Below, piece after piece: positions 62,379-64,000 of a stretch of DNA of 64,000 bases. The notes under the pieces were generated by a model. That model was not told where the DNA came from and did no database searches. It saw only the letters and a program-made list of their open reading frames with translations. Source of the stretch: Paenibacillus sp. FSL K6-3182. Lineage in GTDB: Bacteria; Bacillota; Bacilli; Paenibacillales; Paenibacillaceae. Position numbers and translations under genes: made by a program. The stretch lies in NCBI RefSeq assembly GCF_037976325.1, contig NZ_CP150265.1, positions 1,161,001 to 1,225,000 on the forward strand, in the 5' to 3' direction. Position 1 is the stretch's first letter. Each line of letters opens with the position of its first letter.

Positions 62379-63290
62379 ATGACTCATTTATTATCACTAA
62401 GAGAGTACGACGCGGACACCATTCACTCCATCATCAGGCAAGGAATCGAGATAAAGAACAGCCCAGAGGCCTATTACCACGCAGCAGAGCGAAAAGGTCT
62501 TCTCATGCTTTTTCAGAAAACTTCTACTCGTACGAATCTATCGTTTCAATCTGGAATTAACCAAATGGGCGGGTACTCAGTCGTTATGGATTGGGATGCC
62601 AGCAACTTCAGTATTTCACCCATTCAGTATGAAGCGCAGTATGCTTCACGAAACTGCGATGTGATTATGGCCAGACTGAAGAAACATGACGATTTGCTCG
62701 AGCTTGCCAAGTACTCCAAGGTCCCTGTCATTAATGGCTGCTGCGACAAATATCATCCTTGCCAGGCTCTTGCGGACTTGATGACCATCTATGAGGTCGC
62801 AGGTACTTTTACGGGAATAACGCTTACGTACGTTGGCATTCATAACAATGTCGCCAATTCTTTGGTCGCAGGGTGTATGGCAGTGGGAATCAAGCTACTG
62901 CTAGTTACTCCGATCATTAACAAGCCATCTTGGGATGAGGAGCTTATGCAAAAGGCTTTTCAAAGTGGATTTGTTGAAAAGGTTATTGATTTGCCTAGTG
63001 CGGCAGCCAGATCTGATTTTGTATATACTGACACTTGGATCGATATGGAGTTTTTTTATGAAGACCACTATCAAGATGAGAAGAAGCGAAGAATGGAGAA
63101 GATGCTGCCTTATCAGTTGAACAGAAGCAATCTTGCGGGACACTTGCCTTATCTTATGCATGACATGCCTATCCATCCGGGCTTCGAGATAGAGGAGGAG
63201 TTAGTGGAGTCGGAGCGTTCCATCATCTATCAGCAAGCCGAGAACAGGATGTATGTTCAAAAAGCGCTGCTTATGCATTTACTTAAATAA
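62379..63290 (+). CDS. Ornithine/aspartate carbamoyltransferase family enzyme with atypical HDMP motif
   Basis: 303 residues. The carbamoyl-phosphate motif is KTSTRTNLSF (S49-T50-R51-T52); HPCQALADLMTIYE (H126) is the conserved second motif; the C-terminus ESERSIIYQQAENRMYVQKA matches ornithine carbamoyltransferases. Where those have HCLP, this has HDMP (261-264, in MHDMPIHPGFEI), so the substrate-binding Cys is Asp. GAGGTG is 6 bases before the ATG. No other arginine genes are nearby. It may carbamoylate an amine other than ornithine. A single gene, convergent with a guanylate-kinase-like gene. Confidence 0.85.
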   Translation: MTHLLSLREYDADTIHSIIRQGIEIKNSPEAYYHAAERKGLLMLFQKTSTRTNLSFQSGINQMGGYSVVMDWDASNFSISPIQYEAQYASRNCDVIMARLKKHDDLLELAKYSKVPVINGCCDKYHPCQALADLMTIYEVAGTFTGITLTYVGIHNNVANSLVAGCMAVGIKLLLVTPIINKPSWDEELMQKAFQSGFVEKVIDLPSAAARSDFVYTDTWIDMEFFYEDHYQDEKKRRMEKMLPYQLNRSNLAGHLPYLMHDMPIHPGFEIEEELVESERSIIYQQAENRMYVQKALLMHLLK

Positions 63291-63299
63291 AGTTATCAA

Positions 63300-63345
63300 A
63301 AAAGCTCATCCACGCATACTAAGCGCAGTTGAGCTTTTGATTGTT
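63300..63345. terminator. Bidirectional terminator between convergent genes
   Basis: AAAAGCTCA...TGAGCTTTT around an imperfect inner stem (CGC/GCG), with A and T runs on both sides, just after the carbamoyltransferase and before the guanylate-kinase-like gene. Confidence 0.75.
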
Positions 63346-63358
63346 TTTTGGGATGTTC

Positions 63359-63922
63359 TCAAAATGAACCATGAGCGGCTATGATCTCTCTGACCTGCGT
63401 CATTGTATCATTAAAGCGGGTGTCATCATGGTTCCATATGATCACATCAGCATGCTGCATATACTCGCTCTTTAGTTCAATTTCCTCCGCGCGTTGCACC
63501 CTTTTGGCGATTTCCTCAGGCATTCCGCCTCTTATTACCAATCTTCTTTTAATGGATTCAACATCCGCACCTACATAGATCGCAATCACATGATCATACC
63601 GCTTCTTTAAAGCGAGTACGCCAGCAAGGTCCATTACAATATGGGCATTCCTATTTTGATCGAATACTTCTTCAATGCTGGATTTTAGTGTACCGTAATA
63701 ATGCTCGTTGTATCGTGTCCATTCAATAAAGGCATCTGCACGAATGTGATTTTCAAACTGGCTCGTTTCCATAAAAATATAATGAATCCCGTCTGACTCA
63801 TTCGGCCTCGGGAGTCTGGTTGTTGAAGTAATAATTTTTTGAAAGCCGCTAAGGGTCAGCTCTTTCTGGATTTCGGATTTACCTGAAGCGGAAGGGCCAT
63901 AAAATGCGAATATTTTTCCCAA
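63359..63922 (-). CDS. Guanylate-kinase-like P-loop protein
   Basis: 187 residues. P-loop GPSASGKS (about 9-16), then STTRLPRPNESDGIHYIFM, the guanylate-kinase GMP-binding segment (TTRxPRxxExxGxxYxF), and ANVHIVMDLAG-like AHIVMDLAGVLALK. It is shorter in the lid region than housekeeping Gmk and lacks the usual operon (extracellular matrix regulator or rpoZ genes), so it is a paralogue, not the essential Gmk. The start is TTG 63922, 9 bases after GGAG; no ATG is available in frame upstream. Substrate uncertain. Confidence 0.85.
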   Translation of the reverse strand: MGKIFAFYGPSASGKSEIQKELTLSGFQKIITSTTRLPRPNESDGIHYIFMETSQFENHIRADAFIEWTRYNEHYYGTLKSSIEEVFDQNRNAHIVMDLAGVLALKKRYDHVIAIYVGADVESIKRRLVIRGGMPEEIAKRVQRAEEIELKSEYMQHADVIIWNHDDTRFNDTMTQVREIIAAHGSF

Positions 63923-64000
63923 ACGAAAGCTCTCCTTTATGAATTGTTCAGCGATCTCTTCTAATAAAGACCATATATTGTTAAAATGTTTCTAAATGAC

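Noticed and set aside
62379..63290. Arginine biosynthesis argF
   Set aside because: The HCLP motif is HDMP and no other arginine gene is adjacent, so the symbol is not assigned.

Overview
The window reads as a chromosome segment from a Paenibacillus-like, spore-forming Gram-positive bacterium. This is inferred from strong AGGAGG ribosome sites, many Rho-independent terminators, surface proteins anchored by SLH domains, YesM/YesN two-component pairs beside LplABC-type sugar transporters, many AraC regulators, and lipoprotein solute-binding proteins. No rRNA, tRNA, CRISPR array, prophage or transposase was seen.

Layout. 1-8 kb: a truncated phytanoyl-CoA dioxygenase-like gene divergent from an AraC regulator, a decayed DinB gene lying against a 112-bp tandem repeat, an acetyltransferase, and a secreted multidomain GH18 chitinase with SLH anchors. 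8-17 kb: a YgjP-type metallopeptidase, small hypotheticals, a second acetyltransferase, a DEAD-box helicase with a small downstream protein that may use a CTG start, an FtsX-type ABC exporter pair, a secreted glycerophosphodiesterase, and a polysaccharide deacetylase coupled to a methyltransferase. 17-24 kb: a LacI-controlled oligosaccharide operon (debranching-type glucosidase, binding lipoprotein, two permeases) with two visible operators. 24-25 kb: a 123-bp tandem repeat array and a DUF5412-like membrane protein. 25-32 kb: a split LplABC-type uptake locus, with permeases to the left and sensor kinase, YesN regulator and binding lipoprotein to the right. The permease and lipoprotein units carry the same paired direct repeat at the same distance from a TTGTTA -35. 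32-42 kb: a third repeat family (AACGGA...TCCGTT), a putative sensor membrane protein, a nucleotide-transporter/HEAT/double-cNMP fusion, and an iron-siderophore locus. In that locus an AraC regulator is fused in frame to the binding lipoprotein, and a canonical promoter plus Fur box lies inside the fused gene. 42-48 kb: a MazG-like pyrophosphohydrolase, a SHOCT protein, a NERD-nuclease/superfamily 1 helicase, and a 7TM sensor kinase with a SARP/BTAD response regulator.

48.4-62.1 kb is one uninterrupted gene of about 4,580 codons. It encodes an SLH-anchored surface protein with a beta-helix-like stretch, about 23 copies of an 85-90-residue beta-type repeat ending in Gly-Tyr-Asp-Phe-Gly, and about 1,900 residues of alpha-helical repeats (clearest period about 75 residues) that I do not recognise. 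It follows the kinase/regulator pair directly and is the best candidate here for an undescribed system. The window closes with an ornithine-carbamoyltransferase-like enzyme carrying an unusual HDMP motif and a guanylate-kinase-like protein.
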